DNA of 37,672 nt from Chlorobiota bacterium (GCA_016868665.1 VGGK01000001.1:138762-176433), one strand, 5' to 3'; positions 18,532 to 28,062 are shown, counted from the stretch's first letter. Notes: a model not told the origin generated them from the sequence alone. Numbers and translations are program-made.

Positions 18532-19401
18532 CTACACTCTCCGCAGCTTTTTCCTGGCCGCGAGTTCACCGGCATAGACCCGCTTGACACCGTCGCCAAG
18601 CGCCTTTTCGATATCGCGTATATTCGAAACAAGCCGCTGCATGCCTGAAAGCTCAACCGATGCGGCCTGGTCGGAGCCCCACATGGAGCGGTCGAGCGTC
18701 ACGTGCCGTTCGACGAATGTCGCGCCAAGCGCCACTGCCGCCCATGTTGTGGCAAGGCCGACTTCATGGCCAGAGTACCCTGCGGGCAGATCGGGAAAAC
18801 AGGTCTTGAGCGTGTGAATCATTCGAAGATTCAACTCTTCCACCGGGCAGGGGTATGTTGAATTCGTATGGGCTAAGAGCAGGTTACGATGTCCTGTCTC
18901 AAGTACAGCCTGATCTATTTCATCCATGGTTGACATGCCGGTCGAGATGATAAGCGGCCGTCCTGTCCCTGCTGTTTTTTTCAGCAGCGCGATATCGGTC
19001 AGCGAAGCGGAAGCCGCCTTGTAGCATGGAGGTTCGAACTGCTCCATAAAATTCACCGCCTCTTCGTCCCAGCATGATGCGAACCACTGAATTCCGTTCT
19101 GCCGGCAGCAGTTGTCGATTTCGACATACTCTTCGCGCCCGAACTCCACTTTGTACCGGTAATCGATATAGGTCATCCTGCCCCAGGGAGTATCGCGCTC
19201 TATCATGCGCTGATCGGCAGGCACGCAGAGGTCGGGAGTGCGCTTCTGGAACTTGACCGCGTCGCATCCGGCAAGTGCGGCACCTTCAATCAGTTTTTTC
19301 GCCACATCGAGCGATCCGTTATGATTGATGCCGATTTCAGCGATGACAAACACAGGGTGCCCGTCACCGACATAGCGGTTTCCGATTTTGACTTCAGCCA
19401 T
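18532..19401 (-). CDS. NeuB-family nonulosonic acid synthase, no SAF domain
   Basis: Predicted to condense phosphoenolpyruvate with a six-carbon amino sugar or sugar phosphate to give a nine-carbon sialic-acid-like sugar. About 289 residues forming a TIM barrel. Landmarks are PVFVIAEIGINHNGSLDVAK, AVKFQKRTPD, YKAASASLTDIALLKK, PLIISTGMST, LLLAHTNSTYPCP, AGYSGHEVG and VERHVTLDRSMWGSDQAAS, all NeuB/SpsE family blocks. The usual C-terminal SAF/antifreeze-like domain (about 60 residues) is missing; the protein stops soon after the barrel. An in-frame TTG lies six codons upstream, but the ATG at 19401 gives the normal N-terminus. It is next to a KdsC-type phosphatase, which favours a 9-phosphate route as in KDN/Neu5Ac 9-phosphate synthesis. 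The sugar made is not determined. Confidence 0.85.
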   Translation of the reverse strand: MAEVKIGNRYVGDGHPVFVIAEIGINHNGSLDVAKKLIEGAALAGCDAVKFQKRTPDLCVPADQRMIERDTPWGRMTYIDYRYKVEFGREEYVEIDNCCRQNGIQWFASCWDEEAVNFMEQFEPPCYKAASASLTDIALLKKTAGTGRPLIISTGMSTMDEIDQAVLETGHRNLLLAHTNSTYPCPVEELNLRMIHTLKTCFPDLPAGYSGHEVGLATTWAAVALGATFVERHVTLDRSMWGSDQAASVELSGMQRLVSNIRDIEKALGDGVKRVYAGELAARKKLRRV

Positions 19402-19457
19402 GGAAATAATTATTGTCAATTAGTGAATAAATCCGGAAAGGACTGGCGCATACCCAG

Positions 19458-19988
19458 TCAATGCAAAAATGAAATTCCTTTTGCGGCAATAAGCCATTCA
19501 GCAAAATCCCTGAAAGCCCCATATCCGCCTCCAGACCCGCAGATATAATGAACTATTGGCCGGACACAGGGCATCGCATCGCCCGGGCATGCCGTAATAC
19601 CAGCTTCGGCTATCGCATGAAGGATACCGAGATCATTGACATCGTCACCGATATAGGCAATTTCATGAAGATGCAGCCCCGTCTCCCGGAGGACTTCCTG
19701 CAATTTCGAGCGTTTATCCTTCACACCGAGATACAGGTGACGCATCTGCAGTTTTTCCGCCCGCCTGACGATACTTGGCGACACCTCACCGGTCATGATG
19801 GCCGTCTCGATACCATACTCCCTCAGCCGTTCCACACCCATGCCATCACGGATGGAATATCGCTTCATCACCTCCCCGGTTTCACTGTAATAGACACCGT
19901 TATCGGTAAAGACACCGTCGTTGTCGGAAATGACCAGTCTTATGTTTCGGGCCCTCCTTTCGAGTTCCCCTGCCGCGAGTTCAATCAT
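19458..19988 (-). CDS. HAD-family KdsC-type sugar-acid phosphatase
   Basis: 176 residues, the length of KdsC (3-deoxy-D-manno-octulosonate 8-phosphate phosphatase) and of the related nonulosonate 9-phosphate phosphatases. HAD motif I is SDNDGVFTDNG with nucleophile and acid Asp both present (usual DVDGVLTDG), motif II IMTGE, and motif IV YIGDDVNDLG. No cap domain is inserted, as in the C0 group that works as a tetramer. It is 56 nt upstream of the neuB-like gene on the same strand, with a shared terminator, so it probably dephosphorylates the NeuB product and not Kdo8P. A Kdo role cannot be excluded if no other kdsC exists. Confidence 0.85.
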   Translation of the reverse strand: MIELAAGELERRARNIRLVISDNDGVFTDNGVYYSETGEVMKRYSIRDGMGVERLREYGIETAIMTGEVSPSIVRRAEKLQMRHLYLGVKDKRSKLQEVLRETGLHLHEIAYIGDDVNDLGILHAIAEAGITACPGDAMPCVRPIVHYICGSGGGYGAFRDFAEWLIAAKGISFLH

Positions 19989-20059
19989 GGTTCGAAGAGA
20001 AAAATATACCGCCTTGCTTTGCAGGCAACATGCATCTGCAAATTCTTCCGTTATGTCGG

Positions 20060-20088
20060 CAAATATAGAACTTTTACACTTGTTTCAA
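20060..20088 (-). promoter_or_regulatory. Candidate promoter of the kdsC-like/neuB operon (TTG-N18-TATATTTG)
   Basis: On the minus strand TTG (20086-20088) is followed after 18 nt by TATATTTG (20060-20067), matching TAnnTTTG. The expected transcript start is about 65 nt before the ATG at 19988. Confidence 0.5.
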
Positions 20089-20136
20089 GCGTGAGGCAGG
20101 TAAACGACCGATGCGGTCTTCAGATAATCCGGGTTG

Positions 20137-20164
20137 TCAACAGGTTATCAACATTCCGTCAACA
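20137..20164 (+). repeat. Three TCAACA direct repeats at 11-bp spacing
   Basis: TCAACA at 20137-20142, 20148-20153 and 20159-20164, exactly 11 bp apart, so all on one face of the helix. They lie about 50-75 bp upstream of the candidate kdsC-like promoter. They could be a small operator or iteron-like array; chance is possible with a 6-mer. Confidence 0.45.
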
Positions 20165-20422
20165 CAACAAAAACCTGAACAGAAAGCAGATATGATGCAA
20201 AATGAAGTAACTCAGGAAGGCGGAACCAAAACCATAAAATCATACAGAAAAACAACTTGAAGAAGAAACAGCATAAACATACGTATTTGACGCAATTTGA
20301 TTCATCACTCGCTATCCTCTTTTGCGGCAATAACTGCAGCATGTTATCAACAAACCCTCAATCCCCGATTTCCTCAAGGTAAAAATAAAAACACGCACGC
20401 TATCGAAAACGTAAAATACGGC

Positions 20423-20465
20423 AAAAAAAACAAAGCCTGCCCTTTTTCAAACGTTAAGGGCAGGC
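20423..20465 (-). terminator. Terminator after class II fumarase gene
   Basis: GCCTGCCCTT (20435-20444) pairs with AAGGGCAGGC (20456-20465), 11-nt loop; on the minus strand it is followed by TTTGTTTTTTTT. It is 95 nt beyond the fumC stop. Confidence 0.85.
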
Positions 20466-20559
20466 CTGACGGAGAAAACCACCAAAAGAACACTAACCAC
20501 ACATGTTACTTTTATGACAACAACAGCAACCCGCTTTTTGTTCGGTCAGACTCGCAAAT

Positions 20560-21963
20560 TCAGGCTTTTTTCTTTATGCCGCACATTCCGGCAGGATCCA
20601 CCCAGGCGTCGAACTCTTCTGCGCTGAGATATCCGCTCCTGACTGCCGCATCCCGCAGGGAAATCCTGTCGCGCATCGCAAGGTGAACGATCTGCGAAGC
20701 TTTATCATAACCAATATGCGGATTCAGAGCCGTGACGAGCATGAGATTCGTCGAGAGATGAGCGGCAATGACCTCCCTGTCGGCTCGCAGCCCGACGATG
20801 CAATGGTCGGCGAACGAACGGCTCGCGTCTCCCAGCAGTTCCGCCGACTGGAGAAAAGCGCTGATTATTACCGGCTTGTATACATTGAGTTCTAGCATGC
20901 CGCCTGCCCCGGCCACAGAAAGCGTAACGTCGTTTCCCATCACCTGCGCGCAAACCATTGCGAGAGCTTCCGCCTGCGTGGGGTTGACCTTGCCGGGCAT
21001 GATTGAGGAACCGGGTTCATTGGCAGGAAGCACGATTTCACCGATCCCGCATCGCGGACCTGAAGCGAGCAGCCTTATATCGTTGGCTATTTTCATGAGG
21101 CTTACAGCAATCGTCTTCATGACCCCATGGGCAGCCACAAGAGCGTCATGAGAAGCAATAGCCGCAAAAGCATTCGGCGCACAGGAAAACGGATGCCCGG
21201 TAAGCGATGCGATGATGCCGGATGCCTTTGCGGCAAATCCGTCCGGTGCATTGAGTCCGGTACCGACCGCAGTGCCTCCTATAGGAAGCCTGGCAAGCCA
21301 GTCGAGGGAACCCTCGAGCATCTCGACACCCTGCCGGAGCTGTGCGGCATATCCCGAAAACTCCTGCCCGAGCGTAAGAGGAGCCGCATCCATCAGATGC
21401 GTGCGCCCTGTCTTTACAATGTTGCCAAAATCCCCGACTTTTTCACGTAATGCCTGTTCCAGATGTTTGAGAGCAGGAATGGTGTTGGCGGCAACGAGGC
21501 TGTATGCGGCAATATGCATTGCCGTCGGAAAGACGTCATTCGAAGACTGCGACATGTTGACGTCGTCAATCGGATGCAACATTTTTTTTCCCTCGCCAGA
21601 CAGATGCCCGGCAAGCTCCTGCGCACGATTGGCGATTACTTCGTTGACGTTCATATTGCTCTGTGTACCTGACCCTGTCTGCCATACGACAAGCGGAAAA
21701 TGATCTGACAAACCGCCGGCGGCGATGTCGTCGCATACAAGGGCGATAGCATTCATCTTTTCGGGTTCAAGCAGGCCGCATTCGCAGTTAACGATAGCAG
21801 CCGCTTTCTTCACGACAGCGATCGCTCGTATGACCTCGCGAGGCATCGTTCCGGGAGGTCCTATGCGAAACAGGTCGATGGAGCGCTGTGTCTGGGCTCC
21901 CCAGTACCTCCCTTCCGGAACAATCGTCTCCCCGAAAGCATCCTTTTCCCTCCTACCTTTCAT
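20560..21963 (-). CDS. fumC: Class II fumarate hydratase
   Basis: Iron-independent fumarase, a soluble homotetramer in the fumarase/aspartase family. About 467 residues, normal length. Motifs in order: [72 protein letters not shown] (with the catalytic-site His) and the family signature [13 protein letters not shown]. The frame is open upstream to 22098 but the ATG at 21963 ([12 protein letters not shown]) has a GGGGAG-type site and fits the family start; the upstream part overlaps the ppk2-like gene. It starts 4 nt after the ppk2 stop, so the two are one transcript. A class I fumarase is present at 9686-11206. Confidence 0.95.
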   Translation of the reverse strand: MKGRREKDAFGETIVPEGRYWGAQTQRSIDLFRIGPPGTMPREVIRAIAVVKKAAAIVNCECGLLEPEKMNAIALVCDDIAAGGLSDHFPLVVWQTGSGTQSNMNVNEVIANRAQELAGHLSGEGKKMLHPIDDVNMSQSSNDVFPTAMHIAAYSLVAANTIPALKHLEQALREKVGDFGNIVKTGRTHLMDAAPLTLGQEFSGYAAQLRQGVEMLEGSLDWLARLPIGGTAVGTGLNAPDGFAAKASGIIASLTGHPFSCAPNAFAAIASHDALVAAHGVMKTIAVSLMKIANDIRLLASGPRCGIGEIVLPANEPGSSIMPGKVNPTQAEALAMVCAQVMGNDVTLSVAGAGGMLELNVYKPVIISAFLQSAELLGDASRSFADHCIVGLRADREVIAAHLSTNLMLVTALNPHIGYDKASQIVHLAMRDRISLRDAAVRSGYLSAEEFDAWVDPAGMCGIKKKA

Positions 21964-21967
21964 TCTC

Positions 21968-22885
21968 TCAATTCTCCCCTTCAAGCAGACGACGACACTC
22001 CTGCAACTCGCGCTTGCGTTCTTCACCGGTTTCGGGAAAACGCACATCCAGGCTGCTGAACATGTCGAGAATGATGTTCGAAACAAGAAGACGGGCATTT
22101 TTCCTGTCGTCCGCCGGAATCACATACCAGGGGGCGTGCGCAGTACTCGTAGCTTCAAGACAGTGCTCGTAAGCATTCATATAGTCATCCCAGTATTTCC
22201 TCTCCTCGATATCGGCCTTGCTGAACTTCCAGTTTTTTTCCGGCTTGTCGATCCTTTCCAGAAAACGCCGGCGTTGTTCCTCTTTTGAGAGATGCAGAAA
22301 AAACTTGAGAATCCGGGTGCCGTTCCGGTACAGGTGTCGTTCAAGATCGTTGATGGAACGATATCGCTCTTTCCAGACATCACCGTTTTTGAGATGCGTT
22401 TCAGGAATGCGCTGGTGGCGGAGAATTTCGGGATGAACGCGTACGATAAGCACCTCTTCGTAGTAGGATCGGTTGAAAATGCCGATGCGTCCTCTTTCCG
22501 GCAGGCTGCAATTACTCCTCCATAGAAAATCGTGATCGAGCTCTTCCGGCGAGGGATGCTTGAAACTGAACACCTGGCAACCCTGCGGATTGATGCCCGA
22601 CATCACATGGCGTATCATACTGTCCTTTCCGGCGGCATCCATAGCCTGAAAGATAAGGAGAACGGCATACCGGTTGTCGGCATAGTGCGCTTCCTGTATA
22701 TCGCTGAGCTTCCTGACCTGGGCTTCGAGCTTTTCGCGATATTCGCTCTTCGAACTGTAGCGGGGAGATTCAAGTGAAGGAAAACGGTCGAGATCCACCT
22801 TTTGCCCTTCACGCACGAGATAATCGTCATGATTGATATCCATATGCAGTGCAGCTTCAAGCATTTGAATAACCCGTCTGTGCAT
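21968..22885 (-). CDS. Polyphosphate kinase 2 family protein (class III-like)
   Basis: Transfers phosphate between polyphosphate and nucleotides (AMP/ADP or ATP). 305 residues, single domain. It has the P-loop-like [20 protein letters not shown] followed by [20 protein letters not shown], the second loop [19 protein letters not shown], and the lid region [20 protein letters not shown] with basic residues. The GINPQGCQV block resembles PPK2 class III enzymes that can phosphorylate AMP, but subclass by eye is tentative. Start ATG 22885, with internal Met codons at residues 8 and 15 as alternatives. It is upstream of fumC (4-nt gap) and near inorganic pyrophosphatase. Confidence 0.9.
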   Translation of the reverse strand: MHRRVIQMLEAALHMDINHDDYLVREGQKVDLDRFPSLESPRYSSKSEYREKLEAQVRKLSDIQEAHYADNRYAVLLIFQAMDAAGKDSMIRHVMSGINPQGCQVFSFKHPSPEELDHDFLWRSNCSLPERGRIGIFNRSYYEEVLIVRVHPEILRHQRIPETHLKNGDVWKERYRSINDLERHLYRNGTRILKFFLHLSKEEQRRRFLERIDKPEKNWKFSKADIEERKYWDDYMNAYEHCLEATSTAHAPWYVIPADDRKNARLLVSNIILDMFSSLDVRFPETGEERKRELQECRRLLEGEN

Positions 22886-22981
22886 TTTGCCTGATTTTTT
22901 ATTTCAACGGTTATACATCGTTGATCGTTCGAACCCGGATGAGCGGCAGCGATACTGCAGAATCCGGAATAGCGACAAGGC

Positions 22982-23019
22982 AAAAAAAAGCGACGAAGGA
23001 AAAACATCCCCTCGTCGCT
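22982..23019 (-). terminator. Terminator after inorganic pyrophosphatase gene
   Basis: AGCGACGA (22989-22996) pairs with TCGTCGCT (23012-23019), extended by partly paired AGG/CC; T7 on the minus strand follows. It separates ppa from the ppk2-fumC unit. Confidence 0.8.
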
Positions 23020-23069
23020 CACTGTTGTTTCAATAGATGATCCCCTGAGTCTATCGGATAATTGCAGCC

Positions 23070-23603
23070 TCAGGCATAAACCTTGTTATAGTTGTCGATC
23101 GCATGGATAACGCTCTGACGGGCGACGTCGGCATCCTGAAAATCCTCGACGAGAACGGTCTTTTTTTCGAGCGCCTTGTACTCTTCGAAGAAGTGCTTGA
23201 GTTCCGAGTTGAAATGCGGTCTGAGCTGGTCGATATTGTGAACGCTGCTCATGCTCATATCGTCTTCAGCAACGGCAATGATCTTGTCGTCACCCTCGCC
23301 ATGATCGATCATGCGCATGACGCCGATAACGCGAGCACGCACGATGCACATAGGCACGATATCGCACTGTGAGATCACCACAATATCGAGCGGATCATGA
23401 TCGTCACCGAGGGTTCTGGGAATAAAGCCATAGTTGGCAGGATAAAAAACCGAGGAAAACAGCACCCGGTCGAGCTTGAGCATACCGGTCTTTTTGTCAA
23501 GCTCATACTTGGTCTTGCTCCCTTTGGATATCTCGATAATGGCATTGACGACGTTCGGCTGACCTTCTCCTGTCTCGACATGGTGCCACGGATTGAAATT
23601 CAT
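23070..23603 (-). CDS. ppa: Inorganic pyrophosphatase, family I
   Basis: Soluble Mg2+-dependent hydrolase of pyrophosphate. 177 residues from the ATG at 23603 ([12 protein letters not shown]), the usual family I length. Landmarks: [38 protein letters not shown], and the signature [12 protein letters not shown] with the metal-binding Asp triad; [16 protein letters not shown] supplies further acidic ligands. The frame is open to 23711, but that part covers the promoter and is not family-like. A TGCTATAAT element lies about 50 nt upstream. Confidence 0.96.
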   Translation of the reverse strand: MNFNPWHHVETGEGQPNVVNAIIEISKGSKTKYELDKKTGMLKLDRVLFSSVFYPANYGFIPRTLGDDHDPLDIVVISQCDIVPMCIVRARVIGVMRMIDHGEGDDKIIAVAEDDMSMSSVHNIDQLRPHFNSELKHFFEEYKALEKKTVLVEDFQDADVARQSVIHAIDNYNKVYA

Positions 23604-23651
23604 AGCTTCTTCTGGATAATATGTTTTATTATGGTAAGCGAAAAGCGTGGC

Positions 23652-23660
23652 ATTATAGCA
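23652..23660 (-). promoter_or_regulatory. Extended -10 promoter element of ppa
   Basis: Minus-strand TGCTATAAT, a perfect TGnTATAAT extended -10, about 50 nt before the ppa ATG. No good -35 at 17 nt, as extended -10 promoters may lack. Confidence 0.5.
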
Positions 23661-23730
23661 TTTTTTTTCAAACCCGCATGAAAAGAAATCAACGAAAAAC
23701 GGTAGATTCAAGCCTCTGCCGATTATCCGG

Positions 23731-25062
23731 TCAACTCTTCCGGTGTCGTTCGAAATACGCCTTCGTTTCGGCAGCGACTACCGGACTCAATACAAGAAGC
23801 GATACGAGGTTCGGTAATGCCATAAGCGCATTTGCGATATCGGCAAATGTCCAGACTACCTGAAGCGACACAACCGAACCGACCATAACCGCTGCAACCC
23901 AGGCCCAGCGGTAGGGAACGACAAGCTGTTTGCCAAACAGATACTCCATGGCTTTTTCGCCATAGTACGACCAGCCGAGAATGGTAGAGAAAACGAAGGT
24001 CAGCAACCCGAAAGTCAGCACGACATTGCCGACGTGAGGCACCTCCCTGAAAGCCGCATTGGTCAGTTCAGCGCCCTTCAACCCTTCCTGCCACATACCG
24101 GAGTTTACCACGACGATACCGGTGACCGCGCACAGCACGACCGTATCCCAGAAGGTGCCGGTCGCGGAAATCAGCGCCTGGCGCACCGGGTGGCTGGTCT
24201 GAGCGGCAGCTGCCACGATAGGAGCGCTGCCAAGGCCCGACTCGTTCGAAAACAAACCGCGTGCGATACCGTACCGCATGGCCTCCCTGACGCCTGCCCC
24301 GGCAAACCCCCCAAGCGCAGCCTGACCGTTGAAGGCCGACGACACTATAAGCTGCAGGGTTTCGGGCAGGGTTTCGCTGCGCAGAACCAGCAGCACGATG
24401 CAGCCGGTAACATAGAACAGCGCCATTAACGGAACCAGATACTCGCATACCTTTGCGATCGACCTGATGCCGCCGATGATCACGACGCCGGTGAACACCG
24501 TCAGCAGCGCGCCGGTAATCCAGGGAGCAATATTGAAATTGGTCTCTACCATCGCGGCAATGGAATTGGCCTGTACCATATTGCCGATACCGAACGACGC
24601 GATAACGGTGAATGCGGCAAAGAGCACAGCAAGCCACTTCATGTTCATGGCTTTCTCGAGCACATACATCGGACCGCCAGCGACCGATCCGTCTTCGCCA
24701 ACTACCCTATACTTCACCGAGAGCAAGGCTTCGGAATACTTCGTCGCCATACCGAAAACGCCGGTCAGCCACATCCAGAGCACCGCTCCGGGTCCGCCTG
24801 CAGCCACAGCCGTTGCGACACCGACGATGTTACCGGTACCGATAGTTGCTGCAAGAGCGGTCACAAGAGCGCCGAAATGGGTAATCTCCCCTTCTCCCTC
24901 CCTTGTCCTTGTCAGCGACATGCGGATAGCGCTGAAAGTGTGTTTCTGTATGAAACCGAGCCTGAAGGTCAGGAATAAATGAGTACCGAACAGTACGGCA
25001 AGCAGGGGCACGCCCCACACATAACCGCTGATGGTGTCGAGAAGTTGTTCAAATCCGCTCAT
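23731..25062 (-). CDS. Sodium:alanine/glycine symporter, AGCS family
   Basis: Inner-membrane Na+-coupled importer of alanine or glycine. 443 residues with about 10-11 hydrophobic helices. Family blocks: [20 protein letters not shown] and [10 protein letters not shown] near residues 68-97, [20 protein letters not shown], and the conserved [20 protein letters not shown] near 270-290. The start at 25062 has a GGAGG site 4 nt upstream (25067-25071), the strongest ribosome site in this part of the window. It is divergent from prfC; the 195 nt between the genes hold both promoters. If the OAD complex makes a Na+ gradient, this carrier could spend it (inference). Confidence 0.94.
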   Translation of the reverse strand: MSGFEQLLDTISGYVWGVPLLAVLFGTHLFLTFRLGFIQKHTFSAIRMSLTRTREGEGEITHFGALVTALAATIGTGNIVGVATAVAAGGPGAVLWMWLTGVFGMATKYSEALLSVKYRVVGEDGSVAGGPMYVLEKAMNMKWLAVLFAAFTVIASFGIGNMVQANSIAAMVETNFNIAPWITGALLTVFTGVVIIGGIRSIAKVCEYLVPLMALFYVTGCIVLLVLRSETLPETLQLIVSSAFNGQAALGGFAGAGVREAMRYGIARGLFSNESGLGSAPIVAAAAQTSHPVRQALISATGTFWDTVVLCAVTGIVVVNSGMWQEGLKGAELTNAAFREVPHVGNVVLTFGLLTFVFSTILGWSYYGEKAMEYLFGKQLVVPYRWAWVAAVMVGSVVSLQVVWTFADIANALMALPNLVSLLVLSPVVAAETKAYFERHRKS

Positions 25063-25180
25063 GCTGCCTCCGGAATGGGGTTAAGGGTAATAAGCCGTTA
25101 ACATAAGACAAAGCATAAAAATACGGTATTGAACGGTAAGAGCATGAACCTGCCGATTCTTTTTTTATACCCTATCTTCG

Positions 25181-25188
25181 TATCTTTG
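25181..25188 (+). promoter_or_regulatory. Candidate prfC promoter -7 element (TATCTTTG)
   Basis: TATCTTTG matches TAnnTTTG and would start the transcript about 63 nt before the prfC ATG, the same distance as for the htpG and kdsC-like candidates. No TTG at the expected upstream spacing. Confidence 0.3.
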
Positions 25189-25257
25189 CGCCTTGCGTCG
25201 ATTTTTCACCTTCCGCAGCCACGGAAACACCGGAACAGAGAAGATAACAAACAGAGC

Positions 25258-26856
25258 ATGGACGGAGCATTGAACAGGGAAACAGCCAAACGGAAAACCT
25301 TTGCCATCATCAGCCACCCTGATGCCGGCAAAACCACCCTCACCGAAAAGTTTCTGCTTTTCGGCGGCGCCATCCAGACGGCCGGTGCGGTCAAAAGCAA
25401 CAAGATCCGCAAGACCGCAACAAGCGACTTCATGGAGATCGAGAAGCAGCGCGGCATCTCGGTAGCCACGTCCGTTATGGGATTCGAGTACAAGGGACGC
25501 AGGGTCAACATCCTCGACACACCCGGCCACAAGGATTTCGCTGAAGACACCTACCGTACGCTCACTGCCGTCGACAGCGTCATTCTCGTCGTGGACTGCG
25601 TCAAAGGCGTCGAGGAACAGACAGAGCGGCTCATGGAGGTGTGCTCCATGCGCCATACGCCGGTCATCATCTTCATAAACAAAATGGACCGCGAAGGACG
25701 GAATCCCTTCGAGCTTCTCGACGAAATCGAGGAAAAACTCAAGGTGCAGGTTCGGCCTCTCACCTGGCCTGTCGGACAGGGCCAGAACTTCAAGGGTGTC
25801 TACAACCTCTATAAAACAGAGCTGAACCTTTTCGAGGCCAACGCCACGAAAATCAGCGATACACTTATTAAAATCCAGAGCCCTGACGATCCCGAGCTGA
25901 AAAAATGGATTCCGGACAGTTTCTGCGAAAAACTGCGCGAGGATATCGACCTCATCGAAGGGGTCTATGAACCTTTCAGCGAGGATCTCTATCGTGACGG
26001 CCTGCTCGCCCCGGTCTTTTTCGGCAGCGCCATAAACAATTTCGGCGTGAAGGAACTGCTCGACACCTTCATACAGATCGCGCCGAGCCCGCACGAGCGC
26101 GAAGCCGCACAGCGAACGGTCATGGCATCGGAAGAAGCCCTGACCGGCTTCGTTTTTAAAATCCATGCCAATCTCGACCCCAATCACCGCGACCGGACCG
26201 CCTTCTTCAGAATCTGTTCGGGAAAATTCGAGCGCAACAAATTCTACCTCCACACCCGACTCGGCAAGAAAATCCGTTTCTCCAGCCCGACGCAATTCAT
26301 GGCGAACGAAAAAAGCGTGATCGACGAAGCGTGGCCGGGAGACGTCATCGGCCTCTACGACAACGGCTCCCTGAAAATCGGTGATACCCTTACCGAAGGC
26401 GAAGACCTGCAGTTCCGCGGCATCCCGAGCTTTTCCCCGGAAATCTTCAAGGTGCTTGAAAACCGTGACCCGCTCAAAAGCAAGCAGCTCGACAAGGGCA
26501 TCCGGCAGCTCACCGAGGAGGGCGTCGCGCAGCTCTTCATCCAGTACGGCAGCCGCAAGATCGTCGGAACGGTCGGCGAACTCCAGTTCGACGTCATCAA
26601 ATTCCGGCTCGAACACGAATACGGCGCCCAGTGCGACTTCCTGCCACTCCGCTACCACAAGGCATTCTGGATCACCAGCGACAACAAAGAGCAGCTGCAG
26701 GAGTTCATGCGTCGCAAGTCTAACGCTATCGCGCTCGACCGCGAAGATCATCCGGTATTCCTTGCCGAAAGCGAATGGATGCTGAAGGTCGCCCGCGAAG
26801 ACTACCCCGAACTGGAATTCCACGCCACCTCCGAATTCAAGACCGCCGGGGAGTAG
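25258..26856 (+). CDS. prfC: Peptide chain release factor 3
   Basis: Translational GTPase that removes RF1/RF2 from the ribosome after peptide release. 532 residues from the ATG at 25258 ([14 protein letters not shown]), normal for RF3. G-domain motifs: [20 protein letters not shown] (P-loop), [17 protein letters not shown] (switch I), [10 protein letters not shown] (G3) and [13 protein letters not shown] (G4). The frame is open upstream to 25129 but that stretch covers the promoter candidate and is not family-like. A weak terminator follows at 26872-26907. Confidence 0.96.
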   Translation: MDGALNRETAKRKTFAIISHPDAGKTTLTEKFLLFGGAIQTAGAVKSNKIRKTATSDFMEIEKQRGISVATSVMGFEYKGRRVNILDTPGHKDFAEDTYRTLTAVDSVILVVDCVKGVEEQTERLMEVCSMRHTPVIIFINKMDREGRNPFELLDEIEEKLKVQVRPLTWPVGQGQNFKGVYNLYKTELNLFEANATKISDTLIKIQSPDDPELKKWIPDSFCEKLREDIDLIEGVYEPFSEDLYRDGLLAPVFFGSAINNFGVKELLDTFIQIAPSPHEREAAQRTVMASEEALTGFVFKIHANLDPNHRDRTAFFRICSGKFERNKFYLHTRLGKKIRFSSPTQFMANEKSVIDEAWPGDVIGLYDNGSLKIGDTLTEGEDLQFRGIPSFSPEIFKVLENRDPLKSKQLDKGIRQLTEEGVAQLFIQYGSRKIVGTVGELQFDVIKFRLEHEYGAQCDFLPLRYHKAFWITSDNKEQLQEFMRRKSNAIALDREDHPVFLAESEWMLKVAREDYPELEFHATSEFKTAGE

Positions 26857-26871
26857 CCTCCCGCCCTTACA

Positions 26872-26907
26872 TGCAGAAACCCGACATGAAACCGGGCTTT
26901 TGCATTT
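26872..26907 (+). terminator. Weak terminator after prfC
   Basis: TGCAGAAACCCG (26872-26883) pairs with CGGGCTTTTGCA (26893-26904) with one G-T wobble and one mismatch; short T's follow. Confidence 0.55.
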
Positions 26908-27180
26908 GAGCATTTCAGTTACCGGAGAGATACGAAGGACTCCGGAATTCGCTGATGGCATGAGCTGAACCCTCAACGACATCAACGCAGTAAAACGAAC
27001 CTTCAGGCATGAAAACCCGGAACTTGCCGCGTGTAACTCACCAGCAATCTGAATGGCCCCAAGCAAAAAAATCAGGGAAAAAATGTAAGTTTACCCGGTA
27101 GCGATAATAAGCCTCCCCTGCCCTGCCCTGCATGATGAAATATCACAGTAAAAATCCGAACCAGATTCATACGAGAAGTA
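26908..27180. other. Gap between prfC and the restriction-modification genes
   Basis: With 26857-26907 this makes 324 nt without a gene. It becomes AT-rich toward the methyltransferase. TAAGTTTA (27086-27093) could be a -7 element for the methyltransferase gene. A CTGCC-type microrepeat (CCCTGCCCTGCCCTGC, about 27116-27131) is the only other pattern. This is the left border of the defence island; no attachment site or tRNA remnant was recognised. Confidence 0.4.
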
Positions 27181-28062
27181 ATGGAAATTAAAACCGATCT
27201 CTATTTGGGTGACTGCCTGAATATCCTCAAAGAGCTACCGGACAACTCGACAGACCTGATATTCACCTCACCGCCATATGCAGATCAAAGAGAGAAAACC
27301 TATGGCGGCATTCATCACGATAAATACGTTGCATGGTTTCTGCCCATAGCCGAACAACTTTTGAGAGTCCTCAAACCAACCGGTACGTTTGTGCTCAACA
27401 TAAAGGAAAAGGTTGTCAACGGAGAAAGAAGTACCTACGTGATGGAACTCATCCTTGAGATGAAAAGAGAGCAGGGCTGGCTTTGGACCGAGGAATTCAT
27501 CTGGCATAAAAAAAACTGCTACCCCGGTAAATGGCCAAACCGGTTCAGAGACTCCTGGGAAAGACTGATCCAGTTCAATAAAAACAAACAGTTTTACATG
27601 AACCAGGAAGCCGTCATGGTTCCTATGGGCGAGTGGTCGAAAAGCCGTCTCAAGAGACTCAGCGAAACAGACAAAACCCGTGATGAATCCAAAGTCGGCA
27701 GTGGATTCGGGAAAAACATTTCAAACTGGCTTGACCGGGAAAAGGCCTATCCGACAAATGTACTCCATCTGGCAACAGAGTGTAACAACAAAAACCACAG
27801 TGCTGCATTTCCGCAGGGACTTCCGGAATGGTTCATCAAGCTCTTCACCAAAGAAGGCGACACTGTACTTGACCCGTTCATGGGCTCCGGCACAACCAAC
27901 GCTGTAGCCAAAAGAATGAAACGAAACTCGATCGGCATAGAAATTGTCCCGGAGTACTACGAGATGGTCAAAAACGAACTCGAACCGACGGAACTTTACC
28001 TGCTGGAAAAAAAGAACAGCTATGCAGCAAATCTCCCTGAACGACGTATCGACATACGTTGA
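27181..28062 (+). CDS. Type II DNA methyltransferase, beta class (probable N4-cytosine)
   Basis: Protects host sites from the neighbouring nuclease by methylating DNA with S-adenosylmethionine. 293 residues. The catalytic motif IV, DLIFTSPPYADQRE (about 25-38), comes before the SAM-binding motif I, VLDPFMGSGTTNAVA (about 223-237), the beta-class circular order. TSPPY is typical of N4-cytosine enzymes, though some N6-adenine enzymes share it. The variable region between (about 100-200, KNCYPGKWPNRFRDSWERL) should hold target recognition. The ATG at 27181 starts MEIKTDLYLGDCLNIL, a standard motif. It overlaps the nuclease gene by 41 nt, so the pair is co-translated. Confidence 0.92.
   Translation: MEIKTDLYLGDCLNILKELPDNSTDLIFTSPPYADQREKTYGGIHHDKYVAWFLPIAEQLLRVLKPTGTFVLNIKEKVVNGERSTYVMELILEMKREQGWLWTEEFIWHKKNCYPGKWPNRFRDSWERLIQFNKNKQFYMNQEAVMVPMGEWSKSRLKRLSETDKTRDESKVGSGFGKNISNWLDREKAYPTNVLHLATECNNKNHSAAFPQGLPEWFIKLFTKEGDTVLDPFMGSGTTNAVAKRMKRNSIGIEIVPEYYEMVKNELEPTELYLLEKKNSYAANLPERRIDIR

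Larger units (their letters stand above)
19989..20559. other. 571-nt non-coding gap upstream of kdsC-like gene and downstream of fumC
   Basis: No convincing gene on either strand. It holds the candidate promoter of the kdsC-like/neuB operon (20060-20088), three TCAACA repeats (20137-20164), an AT-rich stretch (20190-20420) and the fumC terminator (20423-20465). TTATCAACA occurs at 20145-20153 and 20344-20352, one mismatch from a DnaA box. Confidence 0.6.

Noticed and set aside
20145-20352. Replication origin suggested by near-DnaA boxes
   Set aside because: Only two boxes with one mismatch each, no dnaA, dnaN or gidA nearby and no strong AT-rich unwinding array.
20195-20420. Small RNA or tRNA in the AT-rich gap
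   Set aside because: No cloverleaf, no conserved RNA motif and no isolated promoter-terminator pair could be drawn; the only terminator belongs to fumC.
25165-27066. Long open frame (about 630 codons) on the minus strand opposite prfC
   Set aside because: It mirrors the RF3 coding sequence; the translation has no family motifs, and prfC is certain. High-GC third positions create such antisense frames.
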